Shown here in pieces: positions 9,063 to 17,257 of a stretch of 64,000 nucleotides of DNA. Location: positions 38,055 through 102,054 of the forward strand of contig JAFKLL010000019.1 of assembly GCA_017304845.1 (NCBI GenBank). Reading direction: 5' to 3'. Source of the DNA: Solirubrobacterales bacterium. Its GTDB lineage: Bacteria; Actinomycetota; Thermoleophilia; Solirubrobacterales; 70-9. The notes below the pieces were generated by a model. That model saw only the letters and a list, made by a program, of their open reading frames with translations, had not been told where the DNA came from and did no database searches. How positions within the stretch are numbered: the first letter of the stretch is position 1; every line of letters starts with the position of its first letter. The position numbers and the translations under genes are program-made.

Positions 9063-9087
9063 GAAACGGAGGAAATCTCTCCGTTTC
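9063..9087. promoter_or_regulatory. Putative TetR operator
   Basis: GAAACGGAG, 7 nt, CTCCGTTTC: perfect 9-bp arms between the divergent MFS and TetR genes. It ends 16 nt before the TetR start and abuts its possible -10 TAGAAT (9089-9094). Position and symmetry fit autoregulation plus control of the exporter. Confidence 0.6.
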
Positions 9088-9103
9088 GTAGAATCCCTCT
9101 CCC

Positions 9104-9760
9104 ATGGCCGATCGAAAAGACCAGGAACGACCGCTCCGCGCCGACGCCCGCAAGAACCGCGAACGGATCCTCGAAGCCGCCGCGACGGTCTTCGCCCGCG
9201 ACGGCCTCGACGCGAGCCTCGACGTGATCGCCGCCGAGGCCGGAGTCGGGGTCGGGACCGTCTACCGACGCTTCCCGGAACGCCAGGACCTGATCGACGA
9301 GCTCTTCGAGGTGAAGATCGAGCGCTTCGTCTCACTGGCCGAGGAATGCGCCGCGATCGAGGATCCCTGGGAGGGCCTGACCACCTTCATCCGACGCGCC
9401 GCCCGGATGCACGGCGACGACATCGCCCTGCGCCAGATCGTCCTCGGGCCGGGCGCGACGAGCGAGATGATGGACCGCCCCCGGAAGAGGCTCGCGCCGA
9501 TCATGTCCGGCTTGATCGAACGGGCCAAGGCGCAGGGTTCGCTCCGCACGGACTTCGACACCTTGGACGTGCCGCTGATCGAGGTGATGCTGGCCCGGAC
9601 GATCGACCTGACCGACGCCGCCTCCTCCGAGGTCTGGGAACGGCTCCTCACCCTGGTGATCGACGGCATGCGCTCCAGCCGGGAGACCGTCACCCCGATG
9701 CCGGTCGAGCCGATAACCCCCGAGCAGTACATGGCCGCGATTGCGGCCTCGAAGCGGTAG
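9104..9760 (+). CDS. TetR family transcriptional regulator
   Basis: 218 residues. The N-terminal helix-turn-helix spans about 10-60: 'ILEAAATVFARDGLDASLDVIAAEAGVGVGTVYRRFPERQDLIDELF' in two runs, with the usual 'GVGTVYRRF' recognition helix. The rest is a helical ligand domain with no recognised ligand pattern. Divergent from the DHA2 exporter across 68 nt containing two inverted repeats, so it most likely represses the pump and itself until a ligand binds. TAGAAT lies 9 nt before the ATG. Confidence 0.92.
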   Translation: MADRKDQERPLRADARKNRERILEAAATVFARDGLDASLDVIAAEAGVGVGTVYRRFPERQDLIDELFEVKIERFVSLAEECAAIEDPWEGLTTFIRRAARMHGDDIALRQIVLGPGATSEMMDRPRKRLAPIMSGLIERAKAQGSLRTDFDTLDVPLIEVMLARTIDLTDAASSEVWERLLTLVIDGMRSSRETVTPMPVEPITPEQYMAAIAASKR

Positions 9761-9776
9761 CCCCGGGCGACCGGGG
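9761..9776 (+). terminator. Hairpin after the TetR gene
   Basis: CCCCGG-gcga-CCGGGG directly after the TAG, between two convergent genes. It is a strong 6-bp stem without a T-run, so it may act as a weak or factor-assisted bidirectional terminator. Confidence 0.4.
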
Positions 9777-9778
9777 CG

Positions 9779-9958
9779 TCAGTTCGCGAAGACGATCGCC
9801 AGCACGACGGCGATCACGATCACGTCGACCAGGATCATCCACTTGATCCACGGTCTGAGCGCCCCGCTCGGGGCGGACTCCGAGCCGGAGAACATCGCCG
9901 ACTCGGACTGTTCGTACTCCTCGAACTCCTCGCGCAGCTCCTCGGTCGAATCGGCCAT
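9779..9958 (-). CDS. Small membrane protein (59 aa)
   Basis: ATG at 9958 to TGA at 9779-9781, 59 residues. The N-terminal half is acidic and soluble ('MADSTEELREEFEEYEQSES'), then 'LRPWIKWMILVDVIVIAVVLAIVFAN' forms one membrane helix ending at the C-terminus, a tail-anchored layout. TAGGCT (9965-9970) sits exactly 6 nt before the ATG, the leaderless geometry common in this window, which supports expression. Function unknown. It lies 20 nt downstream of the DUF4333 lipoprotein on the same strand. Confidence 0.65.
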   Translation of the reverse strand: MADSTEELREEFEEYEQSESAMFSGSESAPSGALRPWIKWMILVDVIVIAVVLAIVFAN

Positions 9959-9964
9959 GCTCCG

Positions 9965-9970
9965 AGCCTA
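9965..9970 (-). promoter_or_regulatory. -10 TAGGCT for the 59-aa protein
   Basis: Minus-strand TAGGCT, 6 nt (cggagc), then ATG at 9958. Same geometry as the tsaE promoter at 55450-55455. Confidence 0.5.
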
Positions 9971-9978
9971 ACGCCGCC

Positions 9979-10341
9979 TCAGGAAGGACTGGGCGCGTCG
10001 CCCAGCTTCTTGATCTGGCCGACCGAGATGTTGAACTTGGCGTTGCCGTCGTCGTCGACCGAGGTGACGGTCACCTTCATGTCGTAGTGGTTGCCCTGCG
10101 GATCGACCAGCTCGCAGGTCTCGGTCGCGTCGACCTCCGCCTTCAGATCCTCCGGGCAATCGACCGAGGCCGGCTTCTGACCCGTCTTCGCGGTCAGGGA
10201 CTTGGACGACTCCAGCTCGAGCTGGTCGCTGGCGATGGTGTCGTCACCGATGCTGACCGACTTCTCGCATGCGGCGAGAGACAGAGACAGCGCGGTGATT
10301 CCGAGGAACAGGACGAGTACGCGGCGGATGGACGTGATCAC
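9979..10341 (-). CDS. DUF4333-type lipoprotein
   Basis: 120 residues. Signal peptide 'ITSIRRVLVLFLGITALSLSLAAC' with lipobox LAAC, so the mature protein is a surface lipoprotein. The C-terminal part has the DUF4333 pattern: 'PASVDCPEDLKAEVDATETCEL', then 'HYDMKVTVTSVDDDGNAKFNISV'. The two cysteines probably form a disulphide. GTG start at 10341 with AAGGTGA 5 nt upstream; that ribosome site overlaps the stop of the FG-GAP gene, so the two are coupled. Binding partner unknown. Confidence 0.8.
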   Translation of the reverse strand: MITSIRRVLVLFLGITALSLSLAACEKSVSIGDDTIASDQLELESSKSLTAKTGQKPASVDCPEDLKAEVDATETCELVDPQGNHYDMKVTVTSVDDDGNAKFNISVGQIKKLGDAPSPS

Positions 10342-10345
10342 GGCG

Positions 10346-12829
10346 TCACCTTACCCGCCGCACCACCCGGAACTTGATCACCTTGACCGGCCCGACCCGG
10401 CCGTTCTTGATGGCGCGGATGCGGATCGCGTGACGGCCCGGCCTGATCCGGCGGAAGACCTTCGGCGAGCGGCAGCCCGCGAACTTCCGGCGGTCGATCC
10501 GGCACCGGAACCTGGCGCCCTTCTGGTCGCTCCGGAAGCCGACCCGGACCCGGCGCAGGACCCGGCCCCGGATCCTGATCCTCGCCTTGGGACGGCTGCG
10601 GACGATCACCCGGGGGGCTCTCGTGACCGGGGCGGCGACGCCGGTTCCCCGGAGCTCGACGGCCGCCGGATCGCCGGGCGCGTTGGTCTGCAAGGTCACG
10701 GTGGCGGCGCGGGCGCCGGCCACCGTCGGACGGAAGCCGAAGGACAGCGTGCAGTGCGCGCCCGGCTGGAAGGTGCCGACGCAGTTCGAGCTCGCCGGGA
10801 AGTCGGCCGCGGCCGCTCCGCCGACGGTGACCGCGCTGATCTCGAGCGGCTCGTCGCCGGTGCTGGTGACCTGGATCGTGCCGGGTTGGCTCTCCTGGCC
10901 GATCTGGACGCTGCCGAAGTCGCGGGTCGCGGGATCGACCGAGACCCCGGGCGCCGGCGGGGGCGGATCGGTGGCGAGCCCGGTCAGCGGCACGGAGATC
11001 TGGGGCTGCTCGTCGCTGGCGGTGTCCAGGTAGAGGGCGCTGGCCCGGCTCCCGGCGGGACCTTGCGGCGTGAACGCCACCTCGATCTCGCAGCGCCCGC
11101 CGACCGGGATCGAGGCGTCCTGGCACCCGTCGTCCGTGATCGCGAAGTCGCTCGAGTCGCCTCCGCCGACCTGCACTCCGGTCACCCCGAGCCTGGCCAG
11201 GCCGCCCTGGTTGGTCAGGCTCACCGTGACGGGGGCGGAATCGGTTCCGGAGACGGTGTCCGGGAAGTCGACGGTGGTCGGGTCGGCGACCGGCTGCCCC
11301 GGCTCCCCCTGGTTGAGGTAGATCGCGACCTGGGCGTCCTGGCCGGCGATGGAGAGGTCCGGGCGGCCGTCTCCGTTGAAATCGCCGATGTAGGTGCCGT
11401 GCGGGCCGATGCTCTGCTCGGGATCGATGGCCAGGTTCGACGCGAAGTGGAAGTTCCCCTCGCCGTCGCCGACGAAGATGGTGGTCGTGTCGTTCAGGTA
11501 GTTGCCGGTGGCGAGGTCGAGGAACCCGTCCCCGTTCAGGTCGGCCGCCGAGACCGAGTAGGGGTTCGGATCCCAGCCGTCGGCCAGCGGCAGCGAGATC
11601 TTGCCCTGGCGGACGAAGCTGCCGTCGGCCTGCGAGAGATAGGCCTCGATCTGGTTCTCGAACCTCATCGTGGCGATCACGTCGTCGCGCCCGTCGCCGT
11701 TCAGGTCCCCGGTGGCCATCCCCCAGGGGGACTGGCAACCGCAGCTCGGACCGAAACGGCCGACCTCGGTGAAGGTCCCGTCGCCGTCGCCGGCGTACAT
11801 GAGCACCTGGCCGGGCCAGGTCGAGACCGTGAAGTCGCTGACCCCGTCGCCGTCGAAGTCGCCCGCGGCCATCCCCATCGGGCCGTCGACCGGGACGGCC
11901 TGGGTGATCGCGTCGCCGAAGGTCCCGTCGCCCTCCCCGGGGAAGACCTCGAGCATGTACCCGTTCTCCCCGGTCTCGTCGTCGTAGGTCCCGTAGCCGG
12001 CGAGTACGTCGAGGTTCTCGTCACCCGTGAACTCGCCGGTGACCAGGTTGCCCTCGAGCCCGTTCTCGTCCACCGGCAACTCCGTGCCTTGGTCCATCTC
12101 GCCGTCACCCTCGTTGAGGAAGGCGCGCGCCGTGCCGCCCCCGGCCGCGACCGCGTCCAGGTCGGAGTCGCCATCGAAGGCGCCGGTCGCGGCGCTGCCC
12201 GCGAACCCGCCTCCGGAGATCTCGCGCCCGAACGGCGTGGTCAGGGTCCCACTCGGGGTGCCGTAGGCGAAACCAGCCGAGACCGACCAGTCGTCCATCT
12301 GGGAGACGGTCACGACCCCGGCCCGCCCCTGCCCCTCGAAGTCGCCGCCGGCGTAGCCCCACAGGTCCGTGGCGCCCTCCAGCGGCTCGTTCAGGGTCGG
12401 CTCGGCGAGATCAGGCGCGTTCGCCGCCGGCACCACGCCCGTCCCGGACACCGGCACCACGACGGGATCGCCCTCGTCGGCCTCGATCGTGATCGTGGCC
12501 GACTTGGCGCCGACCTCGTCCGGCTGGAAGGCGACGTCGATGTAGCAGTAGACGCCCTCGCCCAGCTCGACGTCGTCACAGGAGTAGGTGTCGATCGAGA
12601 ACGCGTCCGGGTCGGCGCCGCCGAGCGTCGCCGAGGTGACGTAGACGCCGGGATCGGCGATGCCGTCGACCTCGACGTACTGGGGCGAGTAGACCTCGCC
12701 CAGCACCTGCTCGCCGAACCTCACCTGGGCAGGCGAGACGTCGACTCGCGGCGCCGCCTGGGCCTGCGCCCCGACCGCGAAGAACGAGATGAATGCGAGC
12801 AGCGTCAATCCCACCGTTCTGGACCCCAT
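10346..12829 (-). CDS. Secreted FG-GAP/VCBS repeat protein with DUF1573/ASH-like domains
   Basis: 827 residues from ATG 12829. Signal peptide ending near AQA-AP. About 30-140: an immunoglobulin-like 'choice-of-anchor D' domain ('VRFGEQVLGEVYSPQYVEV'). About 150-520: a beta-propeller of FG-GAP repeats with Ca-binding loops such as 'GDFDGDGVSDF', 'GDLNGDGRDDV', 'ADLNGDGFLDL' and 'GDFNGDGRPDL'. Then two more Ig-like domains ('VDFPDTVSGTDSAPVTV', 'RDFGSVQIGQESQPGTI'). It ends in an Arg/Lys-rich domain with 'FRCRIDRRKFAGCRSPK', common in Solirubrobacterales surface proteins. Probably extracellular adhesion or binding. Followed at 4 nt by the DUF4333 lipoprotein. Confidence 0.85.
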   Translation of the reverse strand: MGSRTVGLTLLAFISFFAVGAQAQAAPRVDVSPAQVRFGEQVLGEVYSPQYVEVDGIADPGVYVTSATLGGADPDAFSIDTYSCDDVELGEGVYCYIDVAFQPDEVGAKSATITIEADEGDPVVVPVSGTGVVPAANAPDLAEPTLNEPLEGATDLWGYAGGDFEGQGRAGVVTVSQMDDWSVSAGFAYGTPSGTLTTPFGREISGGGFAGSAATGAFDGDSDLDAVAAGGGTARAFLNEGDGEMDQGTELPVDENGLEGNLVTGEFTGDENLDVLAGYGTYDDETGENGYMLEVFPGEGDGTFGDAITQAVPVDGPMGMAAGDFDGDGVSDFTVSTWPGQVLMYAGDGDGTFTEVGRFGPSCGCQSPWGMATGDLNGDGRDDVIATMRFENQIEAYLSQADGSFVRQGKISLPLADGWDPNPYSVSAADLNGDGFLDLATGNYLNDTTTIFVGDGEGNFHFASNLAIDPEQSIGPHGTYIGDFNGDGRPDLSIAGQDAQVAIYLNQGEPGQPVADPTTVDFPDTVSGTDSAPVTVSLTNQGGLARLGVTGVQVGGGDSSDFAITDDGCQDASIPVGGRCEIEVAFTPQGPAGSRASALYLDTASDEQPQISVPLTGLATDPPPPAPGVSVDPATRDFGSVQIGQESQPGTIQVTSTGDEPLEISAVTVGGAAAADFPASSNCVGTFQPGAHCTLSFGFRPTVAGARAATVTLQTNAPGDPAAVELRGTGVAAPVTRAPRVIVRSRPKARIRIRGRVLRRVRVGFRSDQKGARFRCRIDRRKFAGCRSPKVFRRIRPGRHAIRIRAIKNGRVGPVKVIKFRVVRRVR

Positions 12830-12836
12830 ACCTACC

Positions 12837-12842
12837 ACTGTA
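12837..12842 (-). promoter_or_regulatory. -10 TACAGT for the FG-GAP gene
   Basis: Minus-strand TACAGT, 7 nt, then ATG 12829. This argues for ATG 12829 rather than the GTG at 12838, which would lie inside the hexamer. Confidence 0.5.
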
Positions 12843-12888
12843 TGGTATTTCCGCCCCGGCGGCCAGCCCCTATATCCACGCCGAGGGC

Positions 12889-12894
12889 TATGGT
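12889..12894 (+). promoter_or_regulatory. -10 TATGGT for the Crp-like gene
   Basis: TATGGT, 6 nt (cagaac), ATG 12901. It supports the internal ATG over longer upstream readings that would run into the divergent gene. Confidence 0.55.
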
Positions 12895-12900
12895 CAGAAC

Positions 12901-13653
12901 ATGTTCGGAGAGCCCGCAGGCACGGTCAGGCTGCTCGACGCCGAGCCCTCGCTTGCCCGGGGCTCCGACCGGCAGACCCTGGACCGGGCCCGCGAACGGC
13001 TGATCGCGGAGGTGAGGCGGATCGAATCCGGCGCCTGGGAGGACGCCGCCGAGCAGCCGGCCAGCCCGATCTGCCTGGGCTACCTGATCCTCGACGGAGC
13101 CTTCACCCGCGAGATAGTCCTCTCGAACCGACCTTCGATCGAGCTGCTCGGGCCCGGTGACCTGATCCGGCCCTGGGTCGTCCCGACACCCCTGGACGCG
13201 ATGAACGTCACCGACTCCTGGACCCTGCTCTCCCCCGGCCAGGTCGCGATCCTCGACCATCAGGTCGCCGAGCAGGCCAAGGACTTCCCGAGCATCATCA
13301 CCGCGCTCATGGACCGGGTGGTGGCGCGTTCGCGCTGGCTCGGGTTCCATCTCGCGGTCTGCCAACTGCCCCGCGTCGACCACCGGCTGCTCCTCACCTT
13401 CCGCTACGCGGCCGAGCGCTGGGGAATCGAGGGCGTCGACGGCGTCAAGATCCCGATCCGCCTCAACCACCGCTCGCTGGCCGCCCTGATCGGCGCCCGC
13501 CGACCGTCGATCACCTCGGCGATCGGCACCCTGACCGAGCAGGGCCTGATCGAGCGCTCGGAGGACGGGACCTGGACCTTCTTCGCCGCCGACGCGGACC
13601 CGATGGCGATCCTCGCCGGCATCGACGACGGGTCCGCCAAGATCGGTATCTGA
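12901..13653 (+). CDS. Crp/Fnr-like transcriptional regulator
   Basis: 250 residues. The N-terminal two thirds resemble a cyclic-nucleotide-type beta-barrel: 'PICLGYLILDGAFTREIVLSNRPSIELLGPGDLIRPW' and 'SWTLLSPGQVAILDH'. A long dimer helix follows, then a winged helix with 'LNHRSLAALIGARRPSITSAIGTLTEQGLIER' as recognition helix and wing. No clear cAMP-binding arginine and no cysteine set for an iron-sulphur cluster, so the ligand is unknown. Divergent from the FG-GAP operon, which is a plausible target. Confidence 0.75.
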   Translation: MFGEPAGTVRLLDAEPSLARGSDRQTLDRARERLIAEVRRIESGAWEDAAEQPASPICLGYLILDGAFTREIVLSNRPSIELLGPGDLIRPWVVPTPLDAMNVTDSWTLLSPGQVAILDHQVAEQAKDFPSIITALMDRVVARSRWLGFHLAVCQLPRVDHRLLLTFRYAAERWGIEGVDGVKIPIRLNHRSLAALIGARRPSITSAIGTLTEQGLIERSEDGTWTFFAADADPMAILAGIDDGSAKIGI

Positions 13654-13678
13654 CCCGTTTGCCCTCCGCGAGGCAGGG

Positions 13679-13684
13679 TACGTT
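13679..13684 (+). promoter_or_regulatory. -10 TACGTT, leaderless geometry
   Basis: TACGTT, 6 nt (cagagc), ATG 13691. No ribosome site present. Confidence 0.5.
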
Positions 13685-13690
13685 CAGAGC

Positions 13691-14047
13691 ATGATCACCG
13701 GACTCGACTTCATCGGCATCCCGTCCACCGACGCGGACCGTTCGCGCGCCTTCTACATCGACACGCTCGGCCTCACCCCGGACGACAACGCGCAGTACGA
13801 GTTCTGGGTCGGCGACACCTGCTTCGGGATCTGGGAGCCGGAGAAGGCCGGCCGCGAGTTCTCCCCGCAGAAGAACGCGCACCTGGCGCTCCACGTCGAC
13901 GACATCGAGGCCGCCCGCTCCGACCTCGAGGCGAAGGGCGTCTCCTTCCTCGGCGACACCTTCGACACCGGGGTCTGCTTCATGGCGATCTTCGCCGACC
14001 CGGACGGCAACGACCTGATGCTGCATCAGCGCCACGCGCCCCGCTGA
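13691..14047 (+). CDS. VOC family protein
   Basis: 118 residues with the two beta-alpha-beta-beta-beta modules of the glyoxalase fold: 'GLDFIGIPSTDADRSRAFYIDTLGL' and 'HLALHVDDIEAARSDLEAKGV', closing with 'FMAIFADPDGNDLML'. Candidate metal ligands are His of 'HLALHV' and Glu in 'YEFWVGD'. Distinct from the VOC protein at 378-785. Leaderless start. Substrate unknown. Confidence 0.85.
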   Translation: MITGLDFIGIPSTDADRSRAFYIDTLGLTPDDNAQYEFWVGDTCFGIWEPEKAGREFSPQKNAHLALHVDDIEAARSDLEAKGVSFLGDTFDTGVCFMAIFADPDGNDLMLHQRHAPR

Positions 14048-14360
14048 TCCCCTCCGAGAGCCTTATTTCATCTCGGGCGAGGGCGGTATGCCTTTGTTCG
14101 TGAACATGGCTGTCGGATTCATGGAAGGCGATGTTTTCCACTTGTCGCGCCGAAACTCCCCCTGCTGAAGCCCTTTATTGATCGGCCTTTTCTAACGGTC
14201 GTCGGAAACTTAAGACTTTCTTTAGGTTTCGGATACTGGACAGTTCATCCATGTACAGCTATGTTCGGAGCGAACGATCAGGCACCACTGCACGACTCTC
14301 CACGGAGAGCTCCAGGGCAGCAACTCAGGGGGCTAGTCCCTCAGAAGGAGAGGCTGAACG
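14048..14360. other. AT-richer intergenic region upstream of the sigma factor
   Basis: A 313-nt gap without a credible gene. The part from about 14080 to 14280 is clearly AT-richer than its surroundings. It contains a 14-bp palindrome CTCTCC-ac-GGAGAG (14296-14309). I could not assign a -35/-10 pair with confidence; the stretch around 14212-14240 (TTAAGA to GGATAC) is the most promoter-like. The end carries the AAGGAG ribosome site (14345-14350) for the sigma gene. The length suggests a regulated leader. Confidence 0.5.
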
Positions 14361-15152
14361 ATGGAAAGCAAGGTTCAAGGAAAACAGGCAGATGAACTCG
14401 GCAATCCCGTTCGAATCGGTTTGGCGGACGAATCCGACCTATGGTCGAGACGAGACGCCGACCCCCATGCTCGAGAGGAGCTGACGAACCGCTATCTGGC
14501 CTTCGCCAAGAGCGTCGCCGTCAAGTACCGGAGCCAGGCCGAATCGCTCGACGATCTGGTGCAGGTGGCCAGTCTCGGGCTGGTCAACGCGGTCAACCGA
14601 TTCGACCCCGATCGCGGCGTCCCCTTCATCGCCTTCGCCTCCCCCACGATCACCGGAGAGCTCAAGCGCCACTTCCGTGACCGCACTTCCTCCATGCGCC
14701 TCCCGCGCAGCCTCTACGACCGGATCGGCCAGATCGACATCGTGGTCAGCGACCTCACCGGCCGGCTCAACCGCGAGCCGTCGATCCCCGAGATCGCGGC
14801 CGAGATGGACACCGGCGAGCAGGAGATCGTCGAGGCCTTCGAGGCCGGCCACAACCGCCACCCCGTCTCCCTCGACCAGGGCATCTCTCCCGACGAGGAC
14901 GGTTCCGGCTCACCGGCCGAGTGGCTCGGCCGGGACGACTCCAGCTACGAGATCGCCGAGAGCCGGATCGTGCTCCACGACGCGATGGAAGACCTGACCG
15001 ACGAAGAACGTCTGGTGATCCGGCTTCGCTTCCGGGACGAACTCACCCAGTCCGAGATCGCGGAGCGGATCGGACACTCCCAGATGCATGTATCGCGAAT
15101 GCTCCGACGCATCCTCGATCGCATGAACGAGCGGCTCCCGGCCGCGGCCTGA
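14361..15152 (+). CDS. SigB/SigF/SigG-family RNA polymerase sigma factor
   Basis: 263 residues. Region 2: 'LDDLVQVASLGLVNAVNRFD' then 'PFIAFASPTITGELKRHFRD' (core binding and -10 recognition). Region 3 around 'LNREPSIPEIAAEMDTGEQEI'. Region 4 helix-turn-helix 'LTQSEIAERIGHSQMHVSRMLRRIL'. This matches the general-stress/sporulation sigma group of actinobacteria and firmicutes. ATG 14361 has AAGGAG 10 nt upstream. No anti-sigma or anti-anti-sigma gene is adjacent, so its control lies elsewhere. Confidence 0.92.
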   Translation: MESKVQGKQADELGNPVRIGLADESDLWSRRDADPHAREELTNRYLAFAKSVAVKYRSQAESLDDLVQVASLGLVNAVNRFDPDRGVPFIAFASPTITGELKRHFRDRTSSMRLPRSLYDRIGQIDIVVSDLTGRLNREPSIPEIAAEMDTGEQEIVEAFEAGHNRHPVSLDQGISPDEDGSGSPAEWLGRDDSSYEIAESRIVLHDAMEDLTDEERLVIRLRFRDELTQSEIAERIGHSQMHVSRMLRRILDRMNERLPAAA

Positions 15153-15185
15153 CTCTCCCCCTCGAGGCCGCGGCTGGGTCTCCGC

Positions 15186-16295
15186 TCAACCAGCGGACCC
15201 GGCCGGCTCGCCGATCGACGCGCCGAGGCGATCCTCGGGCCTGAAACCGGGCTCGACCTCGCCCGAGGCGACGGACCGGGCCAGAGCCCGCCCCAGCACG
15301 GGCGCCAACTTGAACAGGTTGTGGCCCGCCACGAAGAAGGTGTCGGCCGATTGCCAGATCGCCAGGCCGTCCGGGGCCCAGGGCAGCTCCGTCACCCAGC
15401 AATGCAGCGCCTGGGCGGGCCAGGGCGACAGGCCCGGCATGGCGCGACGGGCGTAGTCGAGAGTGCGGGCGGTGAGGTCGTCCAGGGAGTCGGCGGCCGT
15501 CGCGTCCATGCTCGCGCTGACCGCCAGCCCGACCGTGTACTCGCGGTTGCCGCGCACAGCCGACCCGTACCCGGCGTCCTCGCCCCAGAACCCGGAGGAA
15601 TCCTGGAAGCAGGCCAGTCGCCGCTCGCGCCCGGCGCCGTCGACCGGGAAGCAGAGCCGCACGTGGGCCCGGTCGGTGACCGGGATCGGCACGCCGGATG
15701 CCTCGGCCAGGAAGGAGGTGCCGCGACCGGCGCAGACCACGGCGCTGTCGAAGGTCCGGGACCCGTTCTCGGTCACCACCTCCACCCCGCCGGTGATCCG
15801 CGGCAGCACCGCCTCGACCCGCTCGGGGATCAGGTTCGTGCCGACCGCGCGGATCAGGTTGGCGAGCGCCAGGCGGGTGCGGATGGCGCCGGCCGTCTCG
15901 TCGATCATCGCGGGACCGTCGAACCGATCCATCGGCGGCAGCACCTCACGGATCTCCTCCGGGGTCAGTTCCCGTACCTCGATCCCCGGCTCGTCCGCGT
16001 ACCGCTCGAGCCTCGAGACCGCGTCCTCGCCCAGGACCATGGAACCGTCGGGCGAGATCAGCTGGACCCCGAATGCCTCCTCCCAGTCGCGCCAGTCCCG
16101 CCGGGCCCGCAGCGCCAGCTCGAACTGGCGCGGATCCCGGTGCGCATGGCGGAAGATCCTCGACTCGCCGGCCGATTGACCGCCGCCCGGGGCTCCCTGC
16201 TCGAAGACCGAGCAATGGAGCCCTCGACGCTCCAGGGCCCAGGCGGTGGCCAGCCCGACCACGCCCGCCCCGATCACGGCGACCTGACCCGTCAT
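15186..16295 (-). CDS. FAD-dependent amino-acid oxidase (sarcosine/N-methyltryptophan oxidase-like)
   Basis: 369 residues of the DAO family. N-terminal FAD fold 'VAVIGAGVVGLATAWALERRG' (about 5-25). Cys in 'LHCWVTELPWAPDG' sits where monomeric sarcosine oxidase binds FAD covalently ('C-x-Y-x-x-x-x-D'), and 'GHNLFKLAPVLGRALA' is the C-terminal flavin segment. Predicted to oxidise a secondary or N-methyl amine, releasing peroxide; the exact substrate is open. AGGAG lies 2 nt before the ATG. The gene is convergent with the sigma factor. Confidence 0.85.
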   Translation of the reverse strand: MTGQVAVIGAGVVGLATAWALERRGLHCSVFEQGAPGGGQSAGESRIFRHAHRDPRQFELALRARRDWRDWEEAFGVQLISPDGSMVLGEDAVSRLERYADEPGIEVRELTPEEIREVLPPMDRFDGPAMIDETAGAIRTRLALANLIRAVGTNLIPERVEAVLPRITGGVEVVTENGSRTFDSAVVCAGRGTSFLAEASGVPIPVTDRAHVRLCFPVDGAGRERRLACFQDSSGFWGEDAGYGSAVRGNREYTVGLAVSASMDATAADSLDDLTARTLDYARRAMPGLSPWPAQALHCWVTELPWAPDGLAIWQSADTFFVAGHNLFKLAPVLGRALARSVASGEVEPGFRPEDRLGASIGEPAGSAG

Positions 16296-16329
16296 CGCTC
16301 CTGGTGGGCCGGGCTCGCCGGTCCGGCCC

Positions 16330-17205
16330 TCACGTCAGCCAGAGAACCAGCGAGACCGCCAGTCCGACCGTGGTGAACATGAGCGACATGCGGGCGAAGA
16401 ACTTCTCCCAGATGCCGGTGTAGCGGACACTCTCGAAGAACAGCAGGCCGACGATGTTGCCGACGTTGAGCAGGAAGGCGCCGATCGCGATCAGCAGCAC
16501 GATCGCGGCCCGGCCGGAGAGCTCGCCGCTGTCCTGGTTGCCGACCGCGACGGCCAGCATGCCGAGGGCCACTGTCCCCACGAAGCCGATCAGGATCCCG
16601 AAGGTGTCGAGCGGCGTCAGCGGCGGGAAGTTCCTGGTCTCCCGGATCACCTCTTCCTCGGTCACCGCGTGGCCGGGAGCGTGCTCGACCGCGACCACCT
16701 TGGCGACCGCCCCGTCGGCGTCAGGGTGGGTGACCCTCATCTGGGTCACCGGCTGGTGGTAGTCGGTGCTCAGCCGCTGCCAGAGGTTCTTCTCCGCGTA
16801 GTCCCGCTCGCTGTCGACGTGGCTGACCACGACGATCTCGTCGGCCGGGAACTCGTTCAGCCCGTCGCCGACCGCGACCAGCGGGTCGGCGTCGCCGACC
16901 TCGCCCCGGGCGTCGAGACCGGCCCGGCGCAGCTCGTGGATGATCGCGTCGAGCCGGGCCGTCGCCTCACGGGCGGGGCCGTCGACGTTGCCGAGCTCCT
17001 GGTCGATCGCCGAGTGGGCGATCGCCGGCGCGATCGCGAACACCTCGAAGCGACTCGACCCGCCCTGGATGTGCGATCTGAGCTCGTCCGCGAGATCGGC
17101 TCCGCGGAATACCTCGTCCGCGACCACCAGCACCCGGTGGGGGTCGTGATTTCCGGACGCTGTGACGCCCGCCGGCGAGTTCTCACTAACGGTCTCGGTC
17201 ATCAT
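16330..17205 (-). CDS. Usp-like domain fused to three membrane helices
   Basis: 291 residues. About 20-165 form a Usp-like domain ('HRVLVVADEVFRGADLADEL', 'DADPLVAVGDGLNEFPADEIVVVSHVD'), then membrane helices at about 205-228, 238-262 and 275-291. The Usp end resembles the truncated gene at 1-294. A membrane protein with a cytosolic nucleotide-binding sensor is the likely layout; no transport motif is seen. TAGGTT (17212-17217) sits 6 nt before ATG 17205, so it is probably transcribed alone and leaderless. Confidence 0.65.
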   Translation of the reverse strand: MMTETVSENSPAGVTASGNHDPHRVLVVADEVFRGADLADELRSHIQGGSSRFEVFAIAPAIAHSAIDQELGNVDGPAREATARLDAIIHELRRAGLDARGEVGDADPLVAVGDGLNEFPADEIVVVSHVDSERDYAEKNLWQRLSTDYHQPVTQMRVTHPDADGAVAKVVAVEHAPGHAVTEEEVIRETRNFPPLTPLDTFGILIGFVGTVALGMLAVAVGNQDSGELSGRAAIVLLIAIGAFLLNVGNIVGLLFFESVRYTGIWEKFFARMSLMFTTVGLAVSLVLWLT

Positions 17206-17211
17206 GACCTC

Positions 17212-17217
17212 AACCTA
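17212..17217 (-). promoter_or_regulatory. -10 TAGGTT, leaderless geometry
   Basis: Minus-strand TAGGTT, 6 nt (gaggtc), ATG 17205. The hexamer is identical to the one before the ABC exporter at 850. Confidence 0.55.
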
Positions 17218-17257
17218 CCCCGGTTCGGTATCTCAGAACCCGATACTCAGGATTTCC

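Noticed and set aside
10202..13003. 933-codon open frame on the plus strand opposite the FG-GAP gene
   Set aside because: Composition is typical of an antisense shadow in high-GC DNA (runs of Arg, Asp, Gly, Pro). The opposite strand has a signal peptide and clear Ca-binding repeats.
14296..14309. CTCTCC-ac-GGAGAG as a terminator or riboswitch upstream of the sigma factor
   Set aside because: A 2-nt loop is too short for a stable RNA hairpin and no T-run follows. It is noted only as a possible protein site.
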